A DNA stretch of 13,549 bases from CAYWEP01 sp964608945 (GCA_964608945.1 CAZSQB010000023.1:1-13549), one strand, 5' to 3'. Shown: positions 6,542 to 13,459, counted from the first letter of the stretch. A program made the numbers and translations. The notes: generated by a model not told the origin, from the letters alone.

Positions 6542-7768
6542 ATGAGAGGTTATAAGAAGGATTTTCCGATATTCAAAACAAATAAGGATTTGGTTTATCT
6601 TGATTCTGCTGCGACGAGTCAGAAGTCGCAAGTAGTCATTGACGCGGTAAATGAGTATTATCAAACATACAACGCAAATATTCACCGCGGGATTTATCCA
6701 ATTGCCGAGAAAGCGACAAAAGCAGTTGAAGATGTGAGGAAAAAAGTTGCACGATTTATCAATGCAAAAAATCCATCAGAAATTGTATTTACACATGGGA
6801 CAACAGAGGGTATTAATCTTCTTGCGTATGGATTGAGTCTTACTATAAACGAAGGTGAGAATATTCTGATTTCCGAAATGGAACATCATTCAAACCTTGT
6901 ACCTTGGCAACGGGCAGCTGATGAGAGAATGGCAAACCTACTTTACATGACAATAAATGAAGACGGTGAGTTAACAGAGAAGATAAAAGATAGAGAAGAT
7001 AACGTTGTGTACAAACAACTTTCAAAAATTCCTCATTTAGCTGCACTTTCTTTTTCGCATGTATCTAATGTATTGGGAACAATCACTCCAGTCTCCTATA
7101 CTATTAGTCAACTTCGGTCATCATCAGCACCGGTTGTCATAGATGCAGCGCAGTCAGTCCCACATATGCCAGTTGACGTCCAGGAGCTAGGCTGTGATTA
7201 TCTCGTTTTTTCAGGACATAAGATGCTTGGGCCGACAGGAATTGGCGTCGTATATGCACGGGGCGGGTTACGGACAGACCCTCTTCTGGTTGGGAGTCAA
7301 ATGATAAAGAGCGTAACAAAAAAAGAAACTGATTTTAATGACTCTCCTTATCGATATGAGCCAGGGACAATGCCCATTGAAAGTATTATTGGACTTGGAG
7401 CTGCGATTGACTACCTACAAAGTATGGGTTTGGACAAAATACGAGAGCATGAAAAAATGCTTATTGAGTACTGTATGAAACAAATGAAAAATATCGACGG
7501 TTTGACTATCTACGGAACGAGCGATGTTCAGAAAAGAAGTGGTCTTATTAGCTTTAATCTCGCTGGGATACATGCGCATGATGTTGCACAGATTTTGGGG
7601 GACATGGGTATTTGCGTCCGCGCCGGTCATCATTGCGCTATGCCTCTTCATAAGCGTTTGGGGATTACTGCTTCTGTCCGAGCGAGTTTTTACATATATA
7701 ATGATGAACAGGATGTTGAAAAATTAATAAAAGGAATTAAGAAAGTGAAGAAAACCTTTTCACTCTAA
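6542..7768 (+). CDS. sufS: Cysteine desulfurase SufS
   Basis: A 408-residue PLP-dependent group II cysteine desulfurase that takes sulfur from cysteine, leaves alanine, and passes a persulfide to the SUF machinery. Visible elements: YLDSAATSQK (19-28), NIHRGIYPIAEKAT (46-59), THGTTEGINLLA (84-95), EMEHHSNLVPWQ with PLP-stacking His (112-123), HVSNVLGT (173-180), DAAQSVPHMPVDV (201-213), SGHKMLGPTGIG with PLP Lys227, and RAGHHCAMPLHKRLG with catalytic Cys365. The Cys loop is of the short SufS type. A strong GAGGAGA at 6529-6535 precedes the ATG. Length is normal (about 405-415). The end of the gene overlaps a perfect 28-bp palindrome that contains the stop codon. Very confident. Confidence 0.97.
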   Translation: MRGYKKDFPIFKTNKDLVYLDSAATSQKSQVVIDAVNEYYQTYNANIHRGIYPIAEKATKAVEDVRKKVARFINAKNPSEIVFTHGTTEGINLLAYGLSLTINEGENILISEMEHHSNLVPWQRAADERMANLLYMTINEDGELTEKIKDREDNVVYKQLSKIPHLAALSFSHVSNVLGTITPVSYTISQLRSSSAPVVIDAAQSVPHMPVDVQELGCDYLVFSGHKMLGPTGIGVVYARGGLRTDPLLVGSQMIKSVTKKETDFNDSPYRYEPGTMPIESIIGLGAAIDYLQSMGLDKIREHEKMLIEYCMKQMKNIDGLTIYGTSDVQKRSGLISFNLAGIHAHDVAQILGDMGICVRAGHHCAMPLHKRLGITASVRASFYIYNDEQDVEKLIKGIKKVKKTFSL

Positions 7769-7788
7769 TGATACGTATCATTAGAGTG
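7761..7788. promoter_or_regulatory. Perfect 28-bp palindrome at the sufS 3' end (operator-like)
   Basis: CACTCTAATGATAC followed directly by its reverse complement GTATCATTAGAGTG, with no mismatch. It contains the sufS TAA (7766-7768) and ends 7 bases before the ATG at 7796, covering the place where a ribosome site would be. There is no T-run on either side, so a simple intrinsic terminator is unlikely. The core TCTAATGAT-N4-ATCATTAGA recurs almost exactly at 13462-13483 next to the winged-helix gene, which favours a protein-binding site; a hairpin controlling the mRNA is the alternative. Confidence 0.6.
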
Positions 7789-7795
7789 CAGCGAT

Positions 7796-8248
7796 ATGGA
7801 TAAAAAGAAGAAAACAATAACAATTTGTGCGAGTGCATCATTCTACAAAGACGTAATTGCGGTTGAAAAAGAGCTAAAAAAATTAGGCTTCAAAGTAAAA
7901 ATTCCAGTTACAGCAAAGGTTATGCAGAAAAGAAACATGTTTGATGTTGAAAAATATAAATTATGGATGAAAGATCCAAAGCAATATCACCTGAAGACAA
8001 AATTAATGGTTGGGCATTTTAGAAAAGTTATTGAGTCAGATGCGATACTGGTTCTGAATCTTGAGAGAAATGGCAGGCCTGGGTACATAGGAGGCAATAT
8101 GCTTATGGAGATGGTGATCGCTTTTCACCACAAAAAACCCATCTTTATCTACGATGCGATAGCAGATAACTTGAGTTATAAAGAAGAAGTCTATGGATTG
8201 AACCCAATCTTTATACAAAAAAAGCTTGATAGGATAAGGATTTTATAA
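7796..8248 (+). CDS. Nucleoside 2-deoxyribosyltransferase-like small Rossmann protein
   Basis: A 150-residue cytoplasmic protein that I cannot place in a family with certainty. Visible elements: a first beta strand and loop ITICASASFYKD (8-19), helix VEKELKKLGF (23-32), HFRKVIESDAILVLNLE (74-90) and GYIGGNMLMEMVIAFHHKKPIFIYD (96-120). This order (strand-SAS loop, 'I..SDAIlvlN', 'GYIG.N...E...A...KPi') is characteristic of the nucleoside 2-deoxyribosyltransferase/DUF4406-type flavodoxin-like superfamily, in which the Glu of the GYIGGN...E motif (here Glu105) is the nucleophile. The match is by eye. It starts 7 bases after the 28-bp palindrome and ends 2 bases before the histidine phosphatase gene. 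Its role next to suf genes is unknown; base exchange or nucleotide salvage is an inference. Confidence 0.7.
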   Translation: MDKKKKTITICASASFYKDVIAVEKELKKLGFKVKIPVTAKVMQKRNMFDVEKYKLWMKDPKQYHLKTKLMVGHFRKVIESDAILVLNLERNGRPGYIGGNMLMEMVIAFHHKKPIFIYDAIADNLSYKEEVYGLNPIFIQKKLDRIRIL

Positions 8249-8250
8249 TC

Positions 8251-8886
8251 ATGCAAAAAAAATGTACATTTTACATTGTCAGGCACGGAGAGACTGAGTG
8301 GAATCTGAAAGGATTTTATCAAGGCCAAAAGGACTCGAGTCTTACTGCGAATGGTATTCAGCAAGCAAAAGACGTTTCTCAAAAATTAAAGAATATCAAA
8401 TTTGCTGCGGCTTTTTCTTCGGATTTGTTAAGAGCCAAACAAACAGCCGAAATAATTGTTCTTGAGCATAAAATGATTGTTGAAACAAAAAAGATTTTAA
8501 GAGAAAGAAATTACGGCAGGCTGGAAGGAACAAGTATAGCCAAGGCACAACAAGAGTTGAAGGATACATTTAGAAAGTTTGGTGATCTTTCAGCTGATAT
8601 TCGGTTCAAAACCCCGCTGATAGATGGATCTGAAACCGATGAGAAGATCGCGACACGGCTTGCAACATTCATCCGAGAGACATCTGTTGCATATCCCGGG
8701 AAGAGCGTACTGGTTGTTTGCCATGGGGGAATAATGAGAGCTTTTCTTATTCATATGGGTTTTGCTCCCAAAGAGGAAATGAGAGCGTTGGCAATTGAAA
8801 ATGGTGGATACTTTGTCCTTGAATCAGATGGTGTTGATTTTTTTATCAAAGAAACTGTCGGAGTCCATAAAGGAGAGATGGTATGA
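8251..8886 (+). CDS. Histidine phosphatase (phosphoglycerate mutase-like) family protein
   Basis: A 211-residue member of the histidine phosphatase superfamily, branch 1, which includes cofactor-dependent phosphoglycerate mutase, CobC and fructose-2,6-bisphosphatase-like enzymes. The phospho-accepting His12 lies in IVRHGETEWN (9-18). FSSDLLRAKQTAE (55-67) supplies the second Arg (61), LRERNYGRLEG (83-93) the acid Glu85, and LVVCHGGIMRAF (154-165) the second catalytic His158. Length is typical for small phosphatases and shorter than mutases (about 230-250), so a phosphatase is more likely than the glycolytic enzyme. AAGGA at 8236-8240 is its ribosome site. Its TGA overlaps the next ATG (ATGA), so it is coupled to the P-loop kinase gene. 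Substrate unknown. Confidence 0.92.
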   Translation: MQKKCTFYIVRHGETEWNLKGFYQGQKDSSLTANGIQQAKDVSQKLKNIKFAAAFSSDLLRAKQTAEIIVLEHKMIVETKKILRERNYGRLEGTSIAKAQQELKDTFRKFGDLSADIRFKTPLIDGSETDEKIATRLATFIRETSVAYPGKSVLVVCHGGIMRAFLIHMGFAPKEEMRALAIENGGYFVLESDGVDFFIKETVGVHKGEMV

Positions 8887-9521
8887 GCGCTATGAAGCGG
8901 GATTGGGATGTTCTTCTTATCGGTGGTAGTGCGGGAACGGGGAAGACAACGCTTGCCCGGCAATTATCACATCATTTTGAAATTCCATACATGGAAGTAG
9001 ATGATATTCGTCTTGTGATGCAAAACACACTGAAGAAGGAAGACAATCCTGATCTTTTTGCTCTCCTAACCAAGGATAAAGCATATTTTGACACAACACC
9101 GCACGAGAAAATTGCAGAGGAGTTAGTAAGGATCGGAACTGCAGTTTGGCCTGGCCTTAAAACTGTTATTGATAACCATCTTAAATTTAATAACTTACCG
9201 GTTATCTTAGAAGGGGATGGTATTATTCCAGATAGCGTTGCAACAGGAAAGCACGATCGGATGAAAGCGATTTTTCTTTTTGATCAAAAAGGAGGGATCT
9301 ATGAGCGCGAGCTACAGCGAGAGAAAGAAGGGCACATCAGAGCGTGGGAGGTGAGTGGGAGGGATGAGAAAAATCTTGAAGCATGGCGCACACGGTATGC
9401 ATCTGTCTCAAGCCTTTTTGGAAAAACCCTTAAGCACCAAGCAAGGCGACATGGATATGTTGTTTTTGACTCTTCAACAATCGAAACGCTCTACGATCGA
9501 GTAGTATCTGCAATAAAATAA
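8883..9521 (+). CDS. P-loop kinase, 2-phosphoglycerate-kinase/AAA-like
   Basis: A 212-residue P-loop NTPase of the small-molecule kinase type. Walker A is GGSAGTGKTTLARQL (14-28), followed by IPYMEVDDIRLVMQ (34-47), the substrate/Mg region typical of shikimate-kinase-like, 2-phosphoglycerate-kinase-like and zeta-toxin-like kinases. A second strand, LPVILEGDGIIP (104-115), probably carries the Walker B-equivalent acid. The C-terminal half is Arg-rich (YERELQREKEGHIRAW, RTRYASVS), consistent with a mobile lid. AGGAGA at 8871-8876 and the ATGA overlap with the histidine phosphatase support the start. A second ATG lies nine bases later and cannot be excluded. The neighbouring phosphoglycerate-mutase-like phosphatase makes a kinase/phosphatase pair on one metabolite attractive, but this is speculative. 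Confidence 0.78.
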   Translation: MSAMKRDWDVLLIGGSAGTGKTTLARQLSHHFEIPYMEVDDIRLVMQNTLKKEDNPDLFALLTKDKAYFDTTPHEKIAEELVRIGTAVWPGLKTVIDNHLKFNNLPVILEGDGIIPDSVATGKHDRMKAIFLFDQKGGIYERELQREKEGHIRAWEVSGRDEKNLEAWRTRYASVSSLFGKTLKHQARRHGYVVFDSSTIETLYDRVVSAIK

Positions 9522-9522
9522 T

Positions 9523-9924
9523 ATGGATAATAATTTATACAGGGAAGAGATACTTGAGCATTATAAAAGTCCTTTACACTTTAGCAAACTAAAAGACTTT
9601 GATACAACGTCAATGCAGCTAAACCCATTTTGCGGCGATGAGATTTCAGTGTATATTAAGTTTGAAAAAGTCAGAAAATCCGCAGGTGTAGCTACGGACT
9701 CACCCCCCGGGTGCAAGATCAAAGATATTAGTTTTTCTGGGGGAGGATGCGCGCTTAGCATTGCTGCAGCGTCAATGCTCACTGATTTTGCAATCGGAAA
9801 ATCAAAAACTGAATTGACAAAATTTGCGGATCAGGATATGCTCAACCTGCTGGGAATCGAAGTGTCAGAAACGAGAAAAAAGTGTGCATTACTTGCGCTT
9901 TTTACCCTACGGGATTGTCTTTAA
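9523..9924 (+). CDS. sufU: SufU/IscU-type Fe-S assembly protein
   Basis: A 133-residue IscU/SufU-fold protein that should take sulfur from SufS and pass it to SufBCD. The ligands are Cys37 and Asp39 in NPFCGDE (34-40), Cys76 in SGGGCALSIAAASMLTDF (72-89) and Cys121 in RKKCALLALFTL (118-129). The residue types around Cys76 (GxGCxxSxAxAS) and the Arg-x-Lys-Cys motif are of the SufU kind. The Cys76-Cys121 spacing of 45 is close to IscU (about 43) rather than B. subtilis SufU (62), so the usual SufU insert is missing. By contrast there is an extra segment at about 48-65 with an additional Cys64. The ATG is one base after the kinase stop and lacks a clear ribosome site. It is separated from sufS by three non-suf genes. 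Confidence 0.9.
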   Translation: MDNNLYREEILEHYKSPLHFSKLKDFDTTSMQLNPFCGDEISVYIKFEKVRKSAGVATDSPPGCKIKDISFSGGGCALSIAAASMLTDFAIGKSKTELTKFADQDMLNLLGIEVSETRKKCALLALFTLRDCL

Positions 9925-9935
9925 GATAAGAGTAT

Positions 9936-10208
9936 ATGGGATTTAAGGTTAAGATTGATCGGACGCAATGTATCGGTGCTGCATCGTGTCTAGGTGTTGC
10001 GCCAAACACCTTTGACCTTGATCCTGAAGGGAAAGCAGTTATAAAGAGAAAAGGCGGAACATCTACGTCTGATTTTGTGAGTTATTCTGATATCAATGAT
10101 GATGAGACAAATGTCATGCATGCTGCAAAGTCTTGCCCAGTTAACGCAATTATAATTGTTGAGGTTGATGAGCAAGGAAACGAAATTAAACAAGTCTGGC
10201 CCTCCTAA
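9936..10208 (+). CDS. Single-cluster ferredoxin with only three cysteine ligands
   Basis: A 90-residue low-potential ferredoxin. The first motif is CIGAASC: Cys12 and Cys18 are present but the central position (15), normally Cys in CxxCxxC, is Ala. The distal ligand is Cys67 in SCPVNAI. CLGVAPNTFDLDPEGKAVI (18-36) matches the single-[4Fe-4S] ferredoxin group found in many bacteria and archaea. With three ligands the protein probably holds a [3Fe-4S] cluster, or a [4Fe-4S] cluster with an open site. Residues 40-60 form an acidic, Ser-rich loop longer than usual. It lies 11 bases after sufU and 77 bases before korA, so it may be the electron acceptor of the KorAB enzyme and also a client of the suf genes. 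Confidence 0.92.
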   Translation: MGFKVKIDRTQCIGAASCLGVAPNTFDLDPEGKAVIKRKGGTSTSDFVSYSDINDDETNVMHAAKSCPVNAIIIVEVDEQGNEIKQVWPS

Positions 10209-10233
10209 TTCATCACCTCTTTACAAATGGGTT

Positions 10234-10262
10234 TTTCAATTTTTTCGATTTAGTTTATAATG
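10234..10262 (+). promoter_or_regulatory. Promoter of korAB
   Basis: TTTTCA (10234-10239, 4/6) and a perfect TATAAT (10257-10262) are separated by 17 bases. The predicted start point is about 17 bases before the korA ATG. It lies in the 77-base gap after the ferredoxin gene, which holds nothing else recognisable apart from T-rich tracts. The korA ribosome site is poor. Confidence 0.6.
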
Positions 10263-10285
10263 GTTGTAGTGAGCGTAGTTGAACT

Positions 10286-12055
10286 ATGATTGATCTTGAG
10301 TGGCTTATCGGTGGAGAAGCAGGTTATGGCATCATGACAACAGGCATGATGATGTCCAAAGTTTTTACTCGTTTGGGCTTCTCTGTTTTTGACTACGTTG
10401 AGTATCCATCGCTTATTCGCGGCGGGCACAATGCCTACTATGTCCGTGCCTCAGACGCTCCGATCACAGCACAAAAAAGAACCGTTGATATGTTGGTGGC
10501 GTTAAATAGTCAGACGGTAAAACTGCATACACACGAACTCTCTGAGAATTCTGCGATTATTTATGATCCAAATGTTCAGCACTTAAAAGTAGATGATTTT
10601 CCAGAACCTGTTAAGTTGTTTCCTATCCCGCTCTTTGAAATAACCAAACAGTTGCAGGTTGACAGGCTCATGATAAATACTGTCTCTGTCGGCGCCTCAC
10701 TCGCGCTTTTCCACAATGACTTTTCTCTACTTGAGAAAATGATGCAGGATGCATTCGGACGAAAAGGCGAGGAGGTAGTAAGAGAGAATATCAATACGTC
10801 AAAAGCTGGATTTGATTACATAGAAAAAAATTATGGCAACAATCTGGTGGCAAATGTTCAGAAGCTTCCACAAACCAAACTCCTCATCGGTGGCGCAGAA
10901 GCAACAGCACTGGGAGCAATCCGTGGCGGGCTAAAATTCGCAGCGATTTATCCTATGACACCAATAAATGGCGTTATGACAACACTAACAGACCAGGCAT
11001 TGAAATACAATATTGTCGTCAAAGAACCGGAAGATGAGATAGCGGGGATAAATATGGCGCTTGGAGCGGCATTTGCCGGGGTACGATCACTCGTCGCTAC
11101 AGCTGGCGGCGGATTCTCTCTAATGGTTGAGGGACTAGGACTTGCAGCCCAAACAGAAACGCCTGTTGTTGTCATTATGGGTATGCGTCCTGGACCTGCG
11201 ACTGGTATGCCCACCTGGACTGAACAGGGGGATCTACGATTCATGCTCCATGCGCATCAGGGAGACTTCCCTAGGATCGTTGTCGCACCTGGCGATCCGC
11301 TCGAAGCATTTACGCAGACAATGCACGCTTTGAATTTGGCTGAGAAGTACCAACTGCCAGTAGTTGTCTTGGTTGATAAGTATTTAATGGAAGGACATAT
11401 GTCGATTGATATCAATAAGTTCAAAGAGGAAAGTGCGAAATTCAAAGTTGAACGGGGAAAAATTTTAACTGACCAAGAAGCTTCGCAACAGACAGATTAT
11501 AAACGGTATTTGTTCACAGAAGATGGAGTTTCTCCACGAAGCCTTCCAGGTCAGCAAGGAGGGATTGGGCTTTCTGGTTCTGATGAGCATGATGAGCATG
11601 GACTATACAATGAAGAATCAGCAATACGAACGAAGATGGTGGACAAGCGATTTAAAAAGCTCGATACAGCGGTCGCTGCAAATGAATTTCCTCAGCCTGA
11701 ATTATATACTTCGACAGGGCTCAGTACAAGTGGAGATCAAGCTGCACCATTGACGCTTGTATCATGGGGATCAACAAAGATGCCGATTCTTGAGGCAATG
11801 CGACAGCTGGCTACTGGCGGAGTAAATGTCAATTTTCTAAAAATATCATATCTGTCCCCATTTCCAAATGAAGCATTTGCAGCCATGATAAAGAATACGC
11901 AAAAAACTTTGGTTATAGAAAATAACAGACAAGGACAATTTGAAGCCATTGTTCGTGAACATACCGGTATCACATTCACAGATCACTTACGAAAATACGA
12001 CGGCAGACCATTTTATCCTGAGGAAATCATTGATAAGGTTAAAACGATGGTCTAA
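10286..12055 (+). CDS. korA: 2-oxoacid:ferredoxin oxidoreductase, fused gamma-alpha subunit
   Basis: A 589-residue fusion of the gamma and alpha subunits of a 2-oxoacid:ferredoxin oxidoreductase (KorA/OforA type), which with the beta subunit converts a 2-oxoacid plus CoA to acyl-CoA and CO2, or the reverse, with ferredoxin. The gamma domain runs to about 190 (GGEAGYGIMTTG at 9-20, SLIRGGHNAYYVRAS at 42-56). The alpha pyrimidine domain starts near 198 with IYPMTPI (221-227), EPEDEIAGINMALGAAFAG (247-265), GGGFSLMVEGLGLA (274-287) and GPATGMPTWTEQGDL (303-317). Domain II follows from about 488 (LTLVSWGSTKMPILEAM). The linker at 375-485 is long and polar. Fusion proteins of this type use 2-oxoglutarate or mixed 2-oxoacids, and the substrate cannot be settled here. 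No delta subunit gene is present, as usual for KorAB. Confidence 0.95.
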   Translation: MIDLEWLIGGEAGYGIMTTGMMMSKVFTRLGFSVFDYVEYPSLIRGGHNAYYVRASDAPITAQKRTVDMLVALNSQTVKLHTHELSENSAIIYDPNVQHLKVDDFPEPVKLFPIPLFEITKQLQVDRLMINTVSVGASLALFHNDFSLLEKMMQDAFGRKGEEVVRENINTSKAGFDYIEKNYGNNLVANVQKLPQTKLLIGGAEATALGAIRGGLKFAAIYPMTPINGVMTTLTDQALKYNIVVKEPEDEIAGINMALGAAFAGVRSLVATAGGGFSLMVEGLGLAAQTETPVVVIMGMRPGPATGMPTWTEQGDLRFMLHAHQGDFPRIVVAPGDPLEAFTQTMHALNLAEKYQLPVVVLVDKYLMEGHMSIDINKFKEESAKFKVERGKILTDQEASQQTDYKRYLFTEDGVSPRSLPGQQGGIGLSGSDEHDEHGLYNEESAIRTKMVDKRFKKLDTAVAANEFPQPELYTSTGLSTSGDQAAPLTLVSWGSTKMPILEAMRQLATGGVNVNFLKISYLSPFPNEAFAAMIKNTQKTLVIENNRQGQFEAIVREHTGITFTDHLRKYDGRPFYPEEIIDKVKTMV

Positions 12056-12108
12056 TGTCATCCTCGACTTGATCGAGGATCTAGATTCTCGTTTTCACGA
12101 GAATGACA
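12056..12108. repeat. REP-like TGTCAT...ATGACA hairpin repeat between korA and korB
   Basis: A 53-bp unit starting right after the korA stop. TGTCAT (12056-12061) pairs with ATGACA (12103-12108). Inside are two smaller hairpins, CCTCGA-N5-TCGAGG (12062-12078) and ATTCTCG...CGAGAAT. The inner GGATCTA-GATTCT core is shared with the larger element after korB. It lies entirely in the 64-bp gap before korB and leaves only 11 bases for the korB leader. Confidence 0.75.
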
Positions 12109-12119
12109 AAATAGAACCT

Positions 12120-13013
12120 ATGGCTGCGACTTTAAAAGATTTAGAAATAACATACGATAAACCAAACTGGTGCGCGGGCTGCGGCGATTTTGGCATATGG
12201 GTTTCTCTAAAAAACGCAATTGTGCAGTTAGGGTTAAATCCCTGGGAAGTAGTGCTGGTTTCAGGAATCGGTTGCTCGAGTAAATTGCCCTACTGGGTGA
12301 AGACTTATGGATTTAATGGTCTTCATGGTCGTCCTATGCCGCCAGCTGAGGCAATACGGCTTGCCAATCATGGCTTGACCGTTATCGTTATCGGTGGAGA
12401 CGGTGATCAATTCGGAGAAGGTGGTAATCATCTAATCCATGCAGCGAGAAGGAATGTCAATCTGACGCTTTTGGTGCATAACAATCAAATTTACGGACTG
12501 ACAACAGGTCAATTTTCGCCAACGACCGAGATCGGCGAGAAGAACAAAGCAACACCGGTTCCAGTCGTTGAAGCGCCTGTGAATCCTATCGCGCTTGCTT
12601 TGGCAACCGGAGCGACATTTGTCGCACGGGGGTTTGCAGGAGACACAAAGCAGGAGACAGACCTTCTAGTCGCTGCTGTGAAGCACAAAGGTTTCTCAAT
12701 TGTTGATAGTATGCAGCCATGTGTGACATTTAATCACCACAATACATTTTCCTGGTTTTATGAAAGGGTTTATAAGCTTGAGACAACAGGGCATGATCCG
12801 AAAAACAAAACACTCGCCTACGAGCGAGCAGAAGAGTGGCCACTAAAAAGACCGCTTATGACAGGTGAAAAAGAAAAAATCGCAACAGGCGTATTTTACA
12901 TTGAAGAACGGCCAACATGGGAAGACGGACTACCTCAAATCGTTCAGACACCACTAGTCAAACAGCCAATAGACAACGTTGAGATCAATCCCCTTCTTGA
13001 TGAGCTTATGTAG
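12120..13013 (+). CDS. korB: 2-oxoacid:ferredoxin oxidoreductase, beta subunit
   Basis: A 297-residue TPP-binding beta subunit that carries thiamine diphosphate and the proximal [4Fe-4S] cluster of the KorAB enzyme. Cluster cysteines are in NWCAGCGDFG (Cys18, Cys21), SGIGCSSK (Cys52) and QPCVTFN (Cys201). The TPP/Mg motif begins at GGDGDQFGEGGNH (92-104) and ends at LLVHNNQIYGLTTGQFSPT (117-135). HGRPMPPAEAIRLANHGLTVIVIGGDGD is the expected lead-in. Length is typical (280-300). An open frame continues upstream to 11940, but that part is korA and repeat sequence, so the ATG at 12120, giving MAATLKDLEITYDKPNWCAGCG, is the start; no clear Shine-Dalgarno is present. The intervening hairpin repeat may tune the korA:korB ratio. 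Very confident in family; the electron partner is probably the ferredoxin at 9936. Confidence 0.95.
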   Translation: MAATLKDLEITYDKPNWCAGCGDFGIWVSLKNAIVQLGLNPWEVVLVSGIGCSSKLPYWVKTYGFNGLHGRPMPPAEAIRLANHGLTVIVIGGDGDQFGEGGNHLIHAARRNVNLTLLVHNNQIYGLTTGQFSPTTEIGEKNKATPVPVVEAPVNPIALALATGATFVARGFAGDTKQETDLLVAAVKHKGFSIVDSMQPCVTFNHHNTFSWFYERVYKLETTGHDPKNKTLAYERAEEWPLKRPLMTGEKEKIATGVFYIEERPTWEDGLPQIVQTPLVKQPIDNVEINPLLDELM

Positions 13014-13015
13014 AA

Positions 13016-13188
13016 TTAGTACGAGTTACGCATTTTTTGTCATCCTGAGGCCATTGCCGAAGGGACGTACCGTCTGGTACATCCCGAAGGATCTAAGATT
13101 CTTCGCGGAGTTTATCCTGAGATTCTTCACTTCGTTCAGAATGACATCGAAGGGCTCAGAATGACAGTTTTTGCGTAAGTCGTATTAG
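13016..13188. repeat. Nested inverted-repeat element downstream of korB
   Basis: TTAGTACGAGTTACGCA (13016-13032) and TGCGTAAGTCGTATTAG (13172-13188) form an outer inverted repeat with 14 of 17 bases paired. Inside, GTCATCCTGAG (from 13039) faces CTCAGAATGACA (to 13166), a common dispersed-repeat pattern, with a further copy of TTCAGAATGACA at 13135-13146 and an internal ACGTACCGTCTGGTACATC stem. The structure resembles a miniature inverted-repeat element or compound REP. No ORF of credible content lies inside, although the minus-strand winged-helix frame runs into its right half. Confidence 0.7.
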
Positions 13189-13456
13189 GTTCTTCAGGGG
13201 CTTGAGATTCTGTTCGGAACATATACCCCTGCCCTCTTACCGAGATAATACGCAAAGGTCTTCTTGGATCAGATTCTATTTTATCCCTAAAACGACTAAT
13301 GGCTTTTTCAACTACAGCAACAGATACGCCCGGCCCCCAATTCTGTGATAATAGTTCATCTCGAGAGATTACCCTATTCGGGTTTTCACTAAAATAGCTT
13401 AGAAGCCTGTCTTCAAGTTGGATTAAAGGTACTATATTTCCTGCGATTCTCTCAAT
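13136..13456 (-). CDS. PhoB/OmpR-type winged-helix DNA-binding domain, start uncertain
   Basis: Reading the minus strand gives about 106 residues matching the Trans_reg_C winged-helix domain: LIQLEDRLLSYFSENPNRVISRDELL (about 11-36), QNWGPGVSVAVVEKAISRFRDKI (38-60), then the diagnostic wing SDPRRPLRIISVRGQGYMF (62-80). The frame has no ATG, GTG or TTG start; it opens after an in-frame TAG at 13465-13463 inside a palindrome. The coordinates here assume an ATT start at 13456-13454. Alternatively, an ATG at 13479-13477 with an AAGAGAAGAG ribosome site begins MIQIIRLSLRESQEI in another frame. That peptide resembles the missing N-terminal strands, so a single indel (true frameshift, pseudogene or assembly error) may separate the two. 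There is no receiver domain. The last roughly 10 residues (KTVILSPSMSF) come from the repeat element downstream of korB. Confidence 0.65.
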   Translation of the reverse strand: MERIAGNIVPLIQLEDRLLSYFSENPNRVISRDELLSQNWGPGVSVAVVEKAISRFRDKIESDPRRPLRIISVRGQGYMFRTESQAPEEPNTTYAKTVILSPSMSF

Positions 13457-13459
13457 GAC

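Noticed and set aside
7761..7788. Intrinsic terminator after sufS
   Set aside because: Stem is AT-rich and no T-run follows on either strand; the next gene starts 7 bases later on the same strand, and a near copy lies at a gene start.
11940..12119. Upstream extension of korB (60 residues)
   Set aside because: This stretch is the end of korA in another frame plus the hairpin repeat; the beta-subunit homology starts right after the ATG at 12120.
12979..13164. 61-codon plus-strand frame over the korB end and the following repeat
   Set aside because: It consists of korB 3' sequence in another frame and repeat DNA; its peptide is the usual translation of such repeats.
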